A program made the position numbers and the translations under genes. Shown in pieces: positions 14,987 through 22,694 of a stretch of DNA of 44,318 nucleotides. The stretch is taken from positions 1-44,318 of IMG/VR virus record IMGVR_UViG_3300005264_000017, one strand, 5' to 3'. The DNA comes from a virus. The notes under the pieces were generated by a model. It saw only the letters and a list, made by a program, of their open reading frames with translations, searched no databases and was not told the origin of the DNA. How positions within the stretch are numbered: the first letter of the stretch is position 1; each line of letters opens with the position of its first letter.

Positions 14987-15121
14987 ATGAAAGTTGAAAG
15001 AACGTTTCGTGACGTGTTGGCACTCCCTTTTTTATTGCTCGGACTTTATATAATAAAATTTAGTGCGCGTATTGGCGGGACGCTTACGGCATTAAAAATC
15101 ACAAGTATTTTAAAAAAATGA
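14987..15121 (+). CDS. Small membrane protein
   Basis: 44 aa with one hydrophobic span (VLALPFLLLGLYIIKF). Its TGA overlaps the next ATG. Unknown. Confidence 0.45.
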   Translation: MKVERTFRDVLALPFLLLGLYIIKFSARIGGTLTALKITSILKK

Positions 15122-15480
15122 ACAAAGAAAAATACATAAGTCTCGAATTAGCAAAAGCTATTGAAAAAGAGCGCGAGAGGATTGGGATGGATTCTTTTGA
15201 GTGTGAATATGTGTGGAGGAAAGGGAGTGAGTTTAGTGAGTACGCGTGGTACATAATAGAAAAGAAAAGTATATGGAGTAATGATGAGAGAGAATGTATT
15301 TCGGCATACGATAACTACGAGCTCGGGGAGATTTTGAGGAAAAGAGATTTGCCAATTTTTAGCGATGAGAAAAGCGGATGGATGGATTTGTCTATTCCAC
15401 TACATACAAGTGCAAAAACAGAGACGGAATCAAGGGGGAAACTTTTACTTTATTTACTCGAAAACGACTTAATAAAATAA
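15118..15480 (+). CDS. Phage hypothetical protein
   Basis: 120 aa. The N-terminal segment SLELAKAIEKERERIGMDSFECEYVWRKG, the middle YDNYELGEILRKRDLP and the C-terminal RGKLLLYLLENDLI form a pattern found in small phage proteins of unknown function. TAATG overlap with the following HTH gene. Confidence 0.55.
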   Translation: MNKEKYISLELAKAIEKERERIGMDSFECEYVWRKGSEFSEYAWYIIEKKSIWSNDERECISAYDNYELGEILRKRDLPIFSDEKSGWMDLSIPLHTSAKTETESRGKLLLYLLENDLIK

Positions 15481-15620
15481 TGATAAAAATTAAGCAAAAA
15501 GATGTTGCAAAGTATTGCGGAGTTCATCGTGAGACGGTAGCGAATCGAGAGAAAAAACTAGGGAAAATAAATGATATTGAGAGCTTATTGATTATATTGG
15601 GTAGTCTCTCTAAAAAATGA
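15480..15620 (+). CDS. Small HTH DNA-binding protein
   Basis: 46 aa. KQKDVAKYCGVHRETVANREKKLG (about 5-28) is a helix-turn-helix of the type found in small terminase subunits and regulators. ATGA overlap with the large terminase gene. This tiny protein is an alternative candidate for packaging-site recognition or a regulator. Confidence 0.55.
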   Translation: MIKIKQKDVAKYCGVHRETVANREKKLGKINDIESLLIILGSLSKK

Positions 15621-17263
15621 ATTCCGAACTTCTTACATTAGAACAGATCGAAAGAGTGGACAAGATGGGAAGAGCACATCTAGGGTTCACTGAAAAAGAA
15701 GAGTTACAATACATGTATTCAAAGGGATATTATGACATTGGATATTTTGCCGAGACTTTTTTGAAAGAATGGAAAAGAAATAAGAAGACTTTGGAGTTTA
15801 TTGTTTCGCCGGATTTTCATGAAGAAATTTGGGATAATATGCGGAATACAAAAAACTCTGCCGTTATCGTTCCAAGGGATCACGCAAAAACAACATGCTC
15901 AAGAATATTTTGTGTATGGTCAATTTGCTACAAATTCGATGTTTCAATTTTGATATTCACTCCAGAAGATTTGGGGGTAGAAACTATCGGAAAAATAAGA
16001 GAGGTTTTTTCTTTTAATTTTTTGATAAATAAAATTTTCGGAAACTTAGTTCCGGGAAAATCTAAGCAAGAACTATTTGAGGGCAAGAAATGGAAAGACA
16101 GCCTCTTACAATTCTCAAATGGATGTCAGATCCAATGTGTAACTAAAAACGGTTCAGTTCGAGGAAAACGGCCTACATTTCTACTTGTGGATGATCCGCA
16201 AGAAATAGCAGACGTTGCAAACGATGTACAGGCGAAGAAGTTCGCCAATAGGTTCTGGACTGCTACCTACAATGTTTTGGAGCCGAGCGGGCGATGTTGT
16301 GCTCTCGGTACAGTTATCTCGAGCAATTGTTTGATGAAAGAGATCGAGGGCAAAGAAGTATTCAAAACGGTCAGATACCAGGCAATAAGCAAAGTACGGA
16401 AAATCGGAGGGAAAATTGTAGGAGGTATTCCGCTATGGCCCGGGCTTTGGTCTCTGGAAGCATTAGAAGAACGTCGGATGGTAATTGGTGATGGTCCATT
16501 CGATCAAGAGTACATGAATATAGCTCATGACTACAATCACAAGCCAGTGTTTGGGAAGTCTACTTATTTTGAGATCGTGAAACCGATCCGAACAATTGAT
16601 GATATAGAGTTTTATTGTGAGCCGTGCGATGATCTTGTAATAGGTGCAGATACTGCCGAGGGGGGTATTGATGGTGATTACTCTACTTTTGTAGGGAGAA
16701 AAAGGAATGGCGAATTGGCTTTTATATACAGAGGGAAAGTGCCAGAGGATGTGCTAGGGCAAAAGGTGAATAGAGTTTTTGAGTTAGGATACAGTGGAAT
16801 ATTTGTACCAGAAGCAAATAAGAGCGCACTTCTTATCTCGACTATAAAAGAGTTTTGGTGGTTTGAGGATCATATATACCAAAGAACAGATGAATTAAAC
16901 GAGAAAGAAACAGAATCCGCAAAATATGGGCTTTACATGACAGCATCACTAAAAAGGCAAATAATAGGGGAATATGATGTTGTATTGAGATGTGTGACAG
17001 AAAAACAAAAGCAATCAAAAGTTAGCGATGAGGTAGAGGATGGCTGGCATGGTTTAGCAAATACTAGATCTATCACATGTTGGCAGTTTTCTGAGGTACT
17101 GAGAGATGAAGTAAAGAGCTATGCATACGACGACAAAATGCGCGCGAATGCAGTAGCGGGGTACAATGATGACACTCTTATTTCTGATATGTTATGCAAT
17201 CAAGCACGTAAAAAGATGGGGCGAATGCAAAACGTATCTCTTGAGGATCTAGGGCTCAAGTAA
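15617..17263 (+). CDS. Terminase large subunit
   Basis: 548 aa. ATPase: SAVIVPRDHAKTT (81-93) is the Walker A-like P-loop of the subfamily with PRxHAKTT, and FLLVDDPQE (188-196) is Walker B. Nuclease: VIGADTAEGG (341-350), with Asp345 as first metal ligand, then GDYSTFVG. It powers genome packaging and cuts concatemers. Full family length, no in-frame TGA, TAA stop. A promoter follows immediately. Confidence 0.9.
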   Translation: MNSELLTLEQIERVDKMGRAHLGFTEKEELQYMYSKGYYDIGYFAETFLKEWKRNKKTLEFIVSPDFHEEIWDNMRNTKNSAVIVPRDHAKTTCSRIFCVWSICYKFDVSILIFTPEDLGVETIGKIREVFSFNFLINKIFGNLVPGKSKQELFEGKKWKDSLLQFSNGCQIQCVTKNGSVRGKRPTFLLVDDPQEIADVANDVQAKKFANRFWTATYNVLEPSGRCCALGTVISSNCLMKEIEGKEVFKTVRYQAISKVRKIGGKIVGGIPLWPGLWSLEALEERRMVIGDGPFDQEYMNIAHDYNHKPVFGKSTYFEIVKPIRTIDDIEFYCEPCDDLVIGADTAEGGIDGDYSTFVGRKRNGELAFIYRGKVPEDVLGQKVNRVFELGYSGIFVPEANKSALLISTIKEFWWFEDHIYQRTDELNEKETESAKYGLYMTASLKRQIIGEYDVVLRCVTEKQKQSKVSDEVEDGWHGLANTRSITCWQFSEVLRDEVKSYAYDDKMRANAVAGYNDDTLISDMLCNQARKKMGRMQNVSLEDLGLK

Positions 17264-17280
17264 TTTCCCCCAAAAAGAAT

Positions 17281-17308
17281 TTTACTTTCGCACAAATACA
17301 ATTAAGAT
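17281..17308 (+). promoter_or_regulatory. Phage early-type promoter
   Basis: TTTACT, spacer TTCGCACAAATACAAT (16 bp), TAAGAT; leader TTACTTAATCACA at 17317-17329; ATG 17336. Confidence 0.7.
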
Positions 17309-17335
17309 CGAAGTACTTACTTAATCACACGGCAA

Positions 17336-17509
17336 ATGAAAAACCCAATCCCAAAAACATCACATTTCTTTATGGCTGTAGAAGAAGGCCGAAAGAACTT
17401 TTTAGAAAGAGCAGAAGAGTTTGGATACGATGTGGCGTTTAGTATGGCTGTAAAAGATACTTGTATAAAAGGCTCAGCAATGGAATACATAACTCATAAA
17501 CAATCTTAA
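17336..17509 (+). CDS. Small hypothetical protein
   Basis: 57 aa. EEGRKNFLERAEEFGYDVAFSMAVKDT is helical. Weak similarity in pattern to the 3657 gene (both begin operons after promoter plus leader and have a similar AVSSYGYAIAF-like stretch), which may mean they are distant copies; unproven. Confidence 0.5.
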   Translation: MKNPIPKTSHFFMAVEEGRKNFLERAEEFGYDVAFSMAVKDTCIKGSAMEYITHKQS

Positions 17510-17512
17510 AAA

Positions 17513-18070
17513 ATGAAAACAACAGAAGAACGGCTTTCGGCAATTGAGAAAACACTGGAATATGTAATTGATCGTTTGAGTTCAAAAGGGATTGTTCGTG
17601 GGGCGAGATTAGAAACATGCGAGCCAGGATCAAGAGGCGGCACAGGGTTTACAGACGAGAAAGGAGAAGATCACACAACTATTGATATAAATTCAAACGA
17701 ATATAAAAGATCAAAGTGTTGTAATTCAGAAATAACAGTTAGTCGTAGCGAAGGAGGAGACTTTTTGTGCGACGAGTGCGGGAGGCGATGTTCCGTTATA
17801 CATTTGGACTACCCAAAAACAATAAAAGAATGGTTTGAAAGTGTAGAAGATGAAGGGTTGAGAGAGTTATTGTTGGAACGATATGTAGAAGGGTACGGAT
17901 CAGTAGGCGAAAAAGTAGGAGCAAAATTCAGGGACATGGTATTACAAGGATTTCACTGGAGATGTACAGATGAGGGATGGCAGTTCTGGGAAGACGTAGC
18001 AAATGGAAAAATAACAACCTACAAAAAAAAGAAAAGCCTTGGCCGCAAAATGGAGATGTTATTTGGATAA
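17513..18070 (+). CDS. Zinc-ribbon protein, zero-frame product of a probable frameshift pair
   Basis: 185 aa. Residues 1-25 are a short coiled coil; CCNSEITVSRSEGGDFLCDECGRRC (about 66-90) is a zinc ribbon; a helical region and a Trp-rich tail follow. Near the 3' end the zero frame crosses A-AAA-AAG (18025-18031), the dnaX-type slippery heptamer, and a -1 shift would replace the last residues (SLGRKMEMLFG) with EKPWPQNGDVIW... encoded by the next frame. Confidence 0.6.
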   Translation: MKTTEERLSAIEKTLEYVIDRLSSKGIVRGARLETCEPGSRGGTGFTDEKGEDHTTIDINSNEYKRSKCCNSEITVSRSEGGDFLCDECGRRCSVIHLDYPKTIKEWFESVEDEGLRELLLERYVEGYGSVGEKVGAKFRDMVLQGFHWRCTDEGWQFWEDVANGKITTYKKKKSLGRKMEMLFG

Positions 18071-18402
18071 TTGATTGGATTGGAGGTATTCAAAATAAAA
18101 TAATGGATAGTAATTATATGGTCGACACATTTTCTGCAGGCACAGGGAATATTTATAAAACGCGAGAACAAGCCGAGCATGTTATTTTTCTCAAAAAACA
18201 CATACACGAATATCCATGCCCAAAGAAAGGAGAAAGAGTGCATATTTATACACATAACAGTAAATGGCTCGGAATTGACTTGAGCGAAGATGACATGTTT
18301 ACAAAGATGAAATACTTGTCCGGGGCGATTATGCCGAGTGGAGCTGGTGCGAAAGAAAGAGAAAAAAGAGCGGAATTGATAAAAAAAGCATACAATGGAT
18401 GA
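17977..18402 (+). CDS. PWPQNGD-type phage protein, probably made as a -1 frameshift fusion
   Basis: From 18031 on, the frame reads EKPWPQNGDVIWIIDWIGG then GNIYKTREQAEHVIF, a pattern shared by many phage proteins in which KPWxPxxGDxYW is followed by GNxFxTxEEAE. An independent start would be ATG 17977, overlapping the upstream gene by 94 bases and giving a poor-looking N-terminus (LGRRSKWKNNN). A -1 slip at 18025-18031 is the better explanation: the zinc-ribbon domain then carries this domain at its C-terminus. Confidence 0.6.
   Translation: MAVLGRRSKWKNNNLQKKEKPWPQNGDVIWIIDWIGGIQNKIMDSNYMVDTFSAGTGNIYKTREQAEHVIFLKKHIHEYPCPKKGERVHIYTHNSKWLGIDLSEDDMFTKMKYLSGAIMPSGAGAKEREKRAELIKKAYNG
18025..18031 (+). 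other. A-AAA-AAG slippery heptamer for -1 frameshift
   Basis: In the zero frame the codons are AAA AAA AAG inside an 8-A run. The heptamer is in the correct phase, and the -1 frame is open from here to TGA 18402. No strong downstream hairpin is visible. Confidence 0.5.
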
Positions 18403-18502
18403 ATCAGATGAACACAACTAAGAAGAGGCAAGGATTGCACAATCTCAGCCGTTTAGAACTCCATATAATCCTACTGATGATGATATGGATGTAGGGGATT
18501 AG
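18395..18502 (+). pseudogene. Short interrupted ORF (possible remnant)
   Basis: ATG 18395 reads MDESDEHN, then TAA, then in frame EEARIAQSQPFRTPYNPTDDDMDVGD and TAG. The second part looks coding but has no start. It may be a decayed small gene. The rest of 18403-18650 holds only a 23-codon ORF (18565-18636) of doubtful value. Confidence 0.25.
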
Positions 18503-18650
18503 TTCTTTCGCTAATGCGCCAATGCTCACCGTAAATCGAAGCGGACAAAATGTTGGAATAATTAATGGATACAGAGAAACGATTTAACCAACTTAGTAGG
18601 ATGTGGAGAGATGAAGGATGTATGGCGTATTTGTGAATGAATTAAACAAA

Positions 18651-18824
18651 ATGACAGAATACACATGGCTTTCAGAATGTTGTGACGGTAAAATCGAAGG
18701 AGGGAAGTGTGCGATATGTTTCGAGGGCGTAGAAGGTGTAAAAGTGTGCGATAATTGTGGAGAAGATTTTAAAGATTGCCGGGGTAAGTGTATTCAGGTA
18801 AATGTTGATAGTTTAGATAAATAA
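18651..18824 (+). CDS. Small double zinc-ribbon protein
   Basis: 57 aa from ATG 18651. LSECCDGKIEGGKCAIC and VCDNCGEDFKDCRGKC give two Cys pairs of a zinc-ribbon. Unknown function; next to the structured leader at 18838. Confidence 0.55.
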   Translation: MTEYTWLSECCDGKIEGGKCAICFEGVEGVKVCDNCGEDFKDCRGKCIQVNVDSLDK

Positions 18825-18837
18825 AACTTAGCTAACA

Positions 18838-18901
18838 GCGGAGTGGCTATAAACTCTAAGAAGGACTAGAGGTACAAATAACACGTTTATAAAACCTCCG
18901 C
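18838..18901 (+). ncRNA. Nested stem structure in the 5' leader of the RusA-like gene
   Basis: Three coaxial pairings: GCGGAG (18838-18843) with CTCCGC (18896-18901); TATAAA (18848-18853) with TTTATA (18886-18891); CTCTA (18854-18858) with TAGAG (18867-18871). It ends 14 bases before ATG 18916, so it may control that start. No known riboswitch is recognised. Confidence 0.45.
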
Positions 18902-18915
18902 AATCCATAAAAAAA

Positions 18916-19311
18916 ATGATCCATCTAATATTGCCAATGCCGATAAGCGTCAACATGGCATATTCTGGACTTGCAAGGCGATACAAGTCAAAGAAGTATA
19001 AAGAATGGATCAGAGAGGCGAGAATGGCACGAAATAAGAAATATACGATAATAGGTAGGAATTGGTTAGAAGTTACTTATAAATATTACACCCCGCTATA
19101 TTACAAAACTGCCAAGAATAATGACGGAACTCCGAAGGAAAAAGTTATAGATATTTTTAATTATGAAAAGGTTTTATCAGATTTTATAGCCTCTGAAAAA
19201 TCGACAGTCGAAGGGTTCAAAGATCACATGATAATAAAAGGACACGTCGAAAAGATAGACTCAGAAAGAAACGAGGTAGAAGTTTTGATAGAAGAAGTGG
19301 AGAAAGTGTAA
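18916..19311 (+). CDS. RusA-like Holliday junction resolvase
   Basis: 131 aa. ILPMPISVNMAYSG (5-18) is the N-terminal strand and SxN motif of RusA; YKSKKYKEWIREAR follows; KVIDIFNYEKVLSDFI (about 75-90) carries the Asp of the D-x-x-N catalytic segment; EGFKDHMIIKGHVEK (about 98-112) carries the second Asp and lysine. It resolves recombination junctions before packaging. Length is typical. Confidence 0.75.
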   Translation: MIHLILPMPISVNMAYSGLARRYKSKKYKEWIREARMARNKKYTIIGRNWLEVTYKYYTPLYYKTAKNNDGTPKEKVIDIFNYEKVLSDFIASEKSTVEGFKDHMIIKGHVEKIDSERNEVEVLIEEVEKV

Positions 19312-19318
19312 AACCCTT

Positions 19319-19346
19319 TTGACTTTCGCACAAATACAATTACAAT
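19319..19346 (+). promoter_or_regulatory. Phage early-type promoter (consensus copy)
   Basis: TTGACT, spacer TTCGCACAAATACAAT (16 bp), TACAAT: the best match to the phage consensus. The -10 box overlaps an ATG at 19345, so a transcript starting near 19353 would begin after that ATG. A leader-like TTTTTAATCAC lies at 19408 before ATG 19422. Confidence 0.75.
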
Positions 19347-19623
19347 GAAAATAAAAGAAACACTCGGCTTCCTATGGTTTGTAATAGAGGTGTGGATAGA
19401 AAATATTTTTAATCACGGAAAATGAACAAGAGAAATCCTCGAAAAACGGCTTACACAACTATACGAAGATAATGATATATATTACGGAAGTAGCTCAGTA
19501 ATAATTAAAGCCTTCATCTTCTCAGAAGTAATACCAGAGGTGTTGAAAAGCGTAGTATGTAAGAAGTGTGAGATTGGGAAACAAAAAGCCCTAGAGCTAT
19601 ACGGAGTAGAATTAAACGGCTAA
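19345..19623 (+). pseudogene. Interrupted small gene: in-frame TGA or one-base insertion
   Basis: From ATG 19345 the frame is MKIKETLGFLWFV...FNHGK, TGA (19423-19425), then TREILEKRLTQLYEDNDIYY... through KKCEIGKQKALELYGVELNG to TAA. The second part is clearly coding-like but has no ATG, GTG or TTG near its beginning. Two readings: UGA is read through as Gly, giving 92 residues; or the gene starts at ATG 19422 after the leader and one extra A in ATGAACAAGA breaks it (ATGACAAGA would give MTREILEKRL). The second fits the promoter position better. Confidence 0.5.
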
Positions 19624-19624
19624 C

Positions 19625-19645
19625 CCACTGCCATAAAGTGGTTTT
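19625..19645 (+). terminator. Weak terminator-like hairpin
   Basis: CCACT (19625-19629) pairs with AGTGG (19637-19641), followed by four T. Short stem, so termination would be partial. Confidence 0.35.
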
Positions 19646-19651
19646 ATAAAG

Positions 19652-19828
19652 ATGAAAAAATACCATTGTATCATTACCGATTTCGAAGAAGATGGTTTTG
19701 ATATTCGTGAAAACAGCGGACTGATTCAATCGCTTGAGAATTGTGGAGCGAAACACGTTATTTTCTTGGGAGAAATATCCAATGAAAAATGCGTAAAAAT
19801 CGGTGAAATATTAAAACATAAAAAATGA
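19652..19828 (+). CDS. Small hypothetical protein
   Basis: 58 aa: alternating strands and helix (CIITDFEEDGFDIRENSG, then HVIFLGEISNEKCVKIGEIL). No family recognised. ATGA overlap with the next gene. Confidence 0.5.
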   Translation: MKKYHCIITDFEEDGFDIRENSGLIQSLENCGAKHVIFLGEISNEKCVKIGEILKHKK

Positions 19829-20190
19829 ACCACATCTCGTTGGCTACGGCAAAGCAGTTGAAGGAGTGGGGGTGTGAGATTGAGAGCGCTGTCGTAAGAG
19901 CGGATCACAATGACAGGCTAATTCTCTACGGCGGAAAACATGATTTAATAATCAAAGAAGGAGTTACTTTTGATGAAAGTGTTGTAATTTATCCATCCTA
20001 CGACATCCGAGAAATAATCTGCAACGGAGAGATGGCGAAAGCGTTCTTTGGGGAAGAGTTTAATGCTAGGTTTGGATCTAAAACATGTTCACACATTGAA
20101 ATGATAGTAAACCTACTATCCACAAAAAAACAAGAAGAAGCTGAACAATATTTACTCGATAATTGTATTTTTAATCCGTCGAACAAATGA
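19825..20190 (+). CDS. Phage hypothetical protein
   Basis: 121 aa. ISLATAKQLKEWGCEIES is a segment common in small phage and plasmid proteins of unknown role. YPSYDIREIICNGEMAKAFFG in the middle and helical C-terminus. Ends at TGA with a very long open continuation, one of the genes showing that UGA must work as a stop. Confidence 0.55.
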   Translation: MNHISLATAKQLKEWGCEIESAVVRADHNDRLILYGGKHDLIIKEGVTFDESVVIYPSYDIREIICNGEMAKAFFGEEFNARFGSKTCSHIEMIVNLLSTKKQEEAEQYLLDNCIFNPSNK

Positions 20191-20381
20191 CCGAAACAAC
20201 ATGCAATAGACCTCACGTTTTCGATCCAAACTATAAAATGATACCATTCACAAAAGAAGAAAAAATCGCAATGGATAAATCTTGGAAAGAATATAAGGCA
20301 TATACTCACAGAGATGTGCATTGGTCAAAACAAAGATTGAGTGATAAGGATGAGCGGGAATGCGCGCAATGGGCGAATTAA
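20187..20381 (+). CDS. Small hypothetical protein
   Basis: 64 aa, charged, Trp-containing helix (MDKSWKEYKAYTHRDVHWSKQ). No family recognised. ATGA overlap. Confidence 0.45.
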   Translation: MTETTCNRPHVFDPNYKMIPFTKEEKIAMDKSWKEYKAYTHRDVHWSKQRLSDKDERECAQWAN

Positions 20382-20399
20382 AAACCTAAGCCTAGAAAA

Positions 20400-20552
20400 A
20401 TGACCACAATAAAAGTAGAACGGAAATGGCTTGAGAGTTTATTGAAACATGCGGAGGCTTGTAAGATATCGGGAGACGAACGCAATATGAGTGTGTATAA
20501 ACTAATAGGCTTCGCAGAGTCGGCAAAGTATATGCTTAAAAAATATAAATGA
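20400..20552 (+). CDS. Small hypothetical protein
   Basis: 50 aa, one long basic helix (WLESLLKHAEACKISGDERN...). ATGA overlap with the HD hydrolase gene. Confidence 0.45.
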   Translation: MTTIKVERKWLESLLKHAEACKISGDERNMSVYKLIGFAESAKYMLKKYK

Positions 20553-21226
20553 AACTACACATACTCGATAACGAAAAACTAGCCGCTAGGCTTCATGAGG
20601 TGAAGCGTTGGCACGGAAAGCTAGAAATGGCAGATGGAGAAAGCGAGTCAGACCTAGAGCATTCACTTGATATGCTTATAATTAAAGATGAAGTGTTTGA
20701 ACGATTTGAGTATCTCCGGGCCGAGTTCTCCAACAAGGAGCTATCTGTTATGATAGAGACGCATGACACAGGGGAGATATTCGCAGGTGACGCAGAACAA
20801 GAACTTACAAAAAAAGAGAGGGCAGAGCATGACAGAAGAGAACGCAAGCTCGGAATGTTGTTGTATAAATCCAACCCAGCGGTTCAAGAGCTATACCGAC
20901 GCTCGTTTGATGTAGAGTTGGGAGACAAAGAAGCCCTGATGTGTAAGTTTCTAGACAAAATTCAAGCAGGGAAAACGGTTATGAATCGGATAGTGGGGAA
21001 ACAAGACAACGAAATAGTTATAAGCAATATAGAACAATACACACTACAACACGCCTATAAGGTATATAAAACCCTAGAACCGTTGCTTTCAGAAGAAGCA
21101 CACAACGAATTAAGAAAAGTGCTTAAAGAATACCAAACCGAGGCGAGGGACACCGTAAGGGGTCTGGCTAAAAAAGACCCTAGAAGAGATGACGAGAAGG
21201 CGTGGGATAACCAAAACGAAACATGA
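20549..21226 (+). CDS. HD-domain hydrolase (possible nucleotidase)
   Basis: 225 aa. HD signature: LEHSLDMLII (His near 37), ETHDTGEIFAGD (His-Asp near 70-71), and a later Asp in MCKFLDKIQAG (about 131). The order matches HD_3 / YfbR-like hydrolases that act on nucleotides or phosphate esters. It may adjust the nucleotide pool during infection. Overlaps neighbours by ATGA on both sides. Confidence 0.65.
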   Translation: MKLHILDNEKLAARLHEVKRWHGKLEMADGESESDLEHSLDMLIIKDEVFERFEYLRAEFSNKELSVMIETHDTGEIFAGDAEQELTKKERAEHDRRERKLGMLLYKSNPAVQELYRRSFDVELGDKEALMCKFLDKIQAGKTVMNRIVGKQDNEIVISNIEQYTLQHAYKVYKTLEPLLSEEAHNELRKVLKEYQTEARDTVRGLAKKDPRRDDEKAWDNQNET

Positions 21227-21708
21227 ATAAAGCCACAAAACCAGAATCAGTAAAGGTGTCGAATTCGACACCTTCTAATAAACCGCTATCAGTTATCGAG
21301 GCAGAGCTGTATGAGGTTATGGCTTCAAAAGAGCTTAGTTTTGGGTGTAATGTTGATTTATCGAATGACCATGGGAATGGAACCTTCGTGACAGGAAAAA
21401 TTATTACATATAACGGTTATACTTTCCGGGTGTTGTGTGACGATGGCATTGAAAGAGAGATTCACGAGGAAACAATGAGGGCCATTGCGAACGAAAGAGT
21501 CATAATCGGCCACGAGCCCCGCCTTGAGGATGTTTTATTGAAATTGAACGAAATCCATGTAGTTTATCGTATGGACTTGGAGGAGAACGAGCTATTGATA
21601 GATATCTCGTCGCAAGGAACGACATTTGGTTTATACGACCTCACAAAATCATTCGACAATCAAACAGACGAGACAAAACGGAAAATACATAATCTAATAT
21701 GCAAATGA
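21223..21708 (+). CDS. Hypothetical protein
   Basis: 161 aa. N-terminal 30 residues are low complexity. Residues about 50-85 form a small beta domain (GNGTFVTGKIITYNGYTFRVLCDDG), and the rest is helical. No family recognised. Confidence 0.5.
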   Translation: MNKATKPESVKVSNSTPSNKPLSVIEAELYEVMASKELSFGCNVDLSNDHGNGTFVTGKIITYNGYTFRVLCDDGIEREIHEETMRAIANERVIIGHEPRLEDVLLKLNEIHVVYRMDLEENELLIDISSQGTTFGLYDLTKSFDNQTDETKRKIHNLICK

Positions 21709-21878
21709 AACCAAAAGAAGACGATTCCGGCTTTGAGAAGCAACCAGAAGACGCGAGTTTTGAGAAGACTATCCAAAAGAGACTAGACTTCCTATTTGCG
21801 CAAATAGACGCAGGGAAAGCAACGAGGGAAGAATTATATGCGTTTTGTGAGTATCATGATATTGATTTATTATTTTAA
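21705..21878 (+). CDS. Small acidic hypothetical protein
   Basis: 57 aa with a repeated GFEKQPED / SFEKTIQK pattern at the N-terminus. ATGA overlap with the previous gene. Unknown. Confidence 0.45.
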   Translation: MKPKEDDSGFEKQPEDASFEKTIQKRLDFLFAQIDAGKATREELYAFCEYHDIDLLF

Positions 21879-21881
21879 TAA

Positions 21882-22049
21882 ATGAGAATACAAAAAGACT
21901 TTAATCCGCCACTGAAAAAAAGAGGAGAGGGAGTGCTTGCGTATTCGATAAGAGTGAGCAGGCTTAAAAAGAAACATGATCAGATGTACAAGGATTATTC
22001 AACATGGCCAACAGCAAAGTTCAACGCAAAATATTTTCCTGTAAAATAA
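21882..22049 (+). CDS. Small basic hypothetical protein
   Basis: 55 aa, basic; RLKKKHDQMYKDYSTWPTAKFNAKYF. Unknown. Followed directly by a promoter. Confidence 0.45.
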   Translation: MRIQKDFNPPLKKRGEGVLAYSIRVSRLKKKHDQMYKDYSTWPTAKFNAKYFPVK

Positions 22050-22050
22050 T

Positions 22051-22078
22051 TTGATTTATGCAAAAAACTAATTACAAT
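22051..22078 (+). promoter_or_regulatory. Phage promoter before the DNA-binding protein
   Basis: TTGATT, 16-bp spacer, TACAAT. The expected start (about 22085) coincides with ATG 22085, so this transcript is probably leaderless. Confidence 0.6.
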
Positions 22079-22084
22079 GACAAT

Positions 22085-22345
22085 ATGACAAACGATACAA
22101 AAAAACTAAAAAGAGGCCGTCCACAAGTAGTATATGGAAGAGCCATGGTAATGTTCCATAAAGATGAGAAAGAATTCTTTACAAAATGGATGAAAAAAAG
22201 AGTAGCTACAAAAGAAGAGCAATTGTTTCTTGGAATGGAATCCGACAAGATGGGGATTTCTGATGCTATGCGGTTTTTGATTATACGGGGAATTGAAAAA
22301 GAAACAGGACAAGAGTTTAAGTCTATTGAAAAAAAACAGGAATAG
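22085..22345 (+). CDS. Small DNA-binding regulator candidate (AT-hook/RHH-like)
   Basis: 86 aa from ATG 22085. KLKRGRPQV (7-15) holds an RGRP AT-hook core; residues 30-86 are helical with MGISDAMRFLIIRGIEKETG like a ribbon-helix-helix or antitoxin-type regulator. It stands alone between two promoters, just before the adhesin cluster, so it could control late expression. Confidence 0.55.
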   Translation: MTNDTKKLKRGRPQVVYGRAMVMFHKDEKEFFTKWMKKRVATKEEQLFLGMESDKMGISDAMRFLIIRGIEKETGQEFKSIEKKQE

Positions 22346-22354
22346 TGATATGAT
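22326..22354 (+). promoter_or_regulatory. Promoter of the adhesin cluster
   Basis: TTGAAA, 17-bp spacer, TATGAT with the extended -10 TGA in front. Lies at the end of the regulator gene; ATG 22377 follows 22 bases after the -10 box. Confidence 0.6.
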
Positions 22355-22376
22355 ATTGGTGTTTTAAAAATTAAAA

Positions 22377-22694
22377 ATGCCAAATAACGATTATAACTAT
22401 CCACAATTTAGCGTTTTACCTCCACCTGTAGCAACAAAAAGCGCAAAGACGTTGTCAACTTCGACGACTGCCATAGTAATACCAGTAGAAACAGGCGCAA
22501 AGAATATAAGGATGTACCCTAAAACGGTGGATCATTTTTTGCGGTTTGGATCGGGAGTGGTATCAAGTGCAGATGACGAGTGGGATTTTGTTATACCTGC
22601 CGGGGCGGTGGTGGATATTACAATACCAAAAGAAGAAACAACATTCAGCATAGTTTCTGCAGCTATAGATATTTTGTATTTAACTCAAAGATAA
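22377..22694 (+). CDS. Small structural protein upstream of the tail fibre
   Basis: 105 aa, beta-rich: STTAIVIPVETGAKNIRMYPKTVDHFLRFG and VDITIPKEETTFSIVSAAIDILYLTQR, the kind of small beta sandwich found as virion or fibre accessory proteins. Directly before the large fibre gene (stop followed by ATG). Confidence 0.5.
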   Translation: MPNNDYNYPQFSVLPPPVATKSAKTLSTSTTAIVIPVETGAKNIRMYPKTVDHFLRFGSGVVSSADDEWDFVIPAGAVVDITIPKEETTFSIVSAAIDILYLTQR

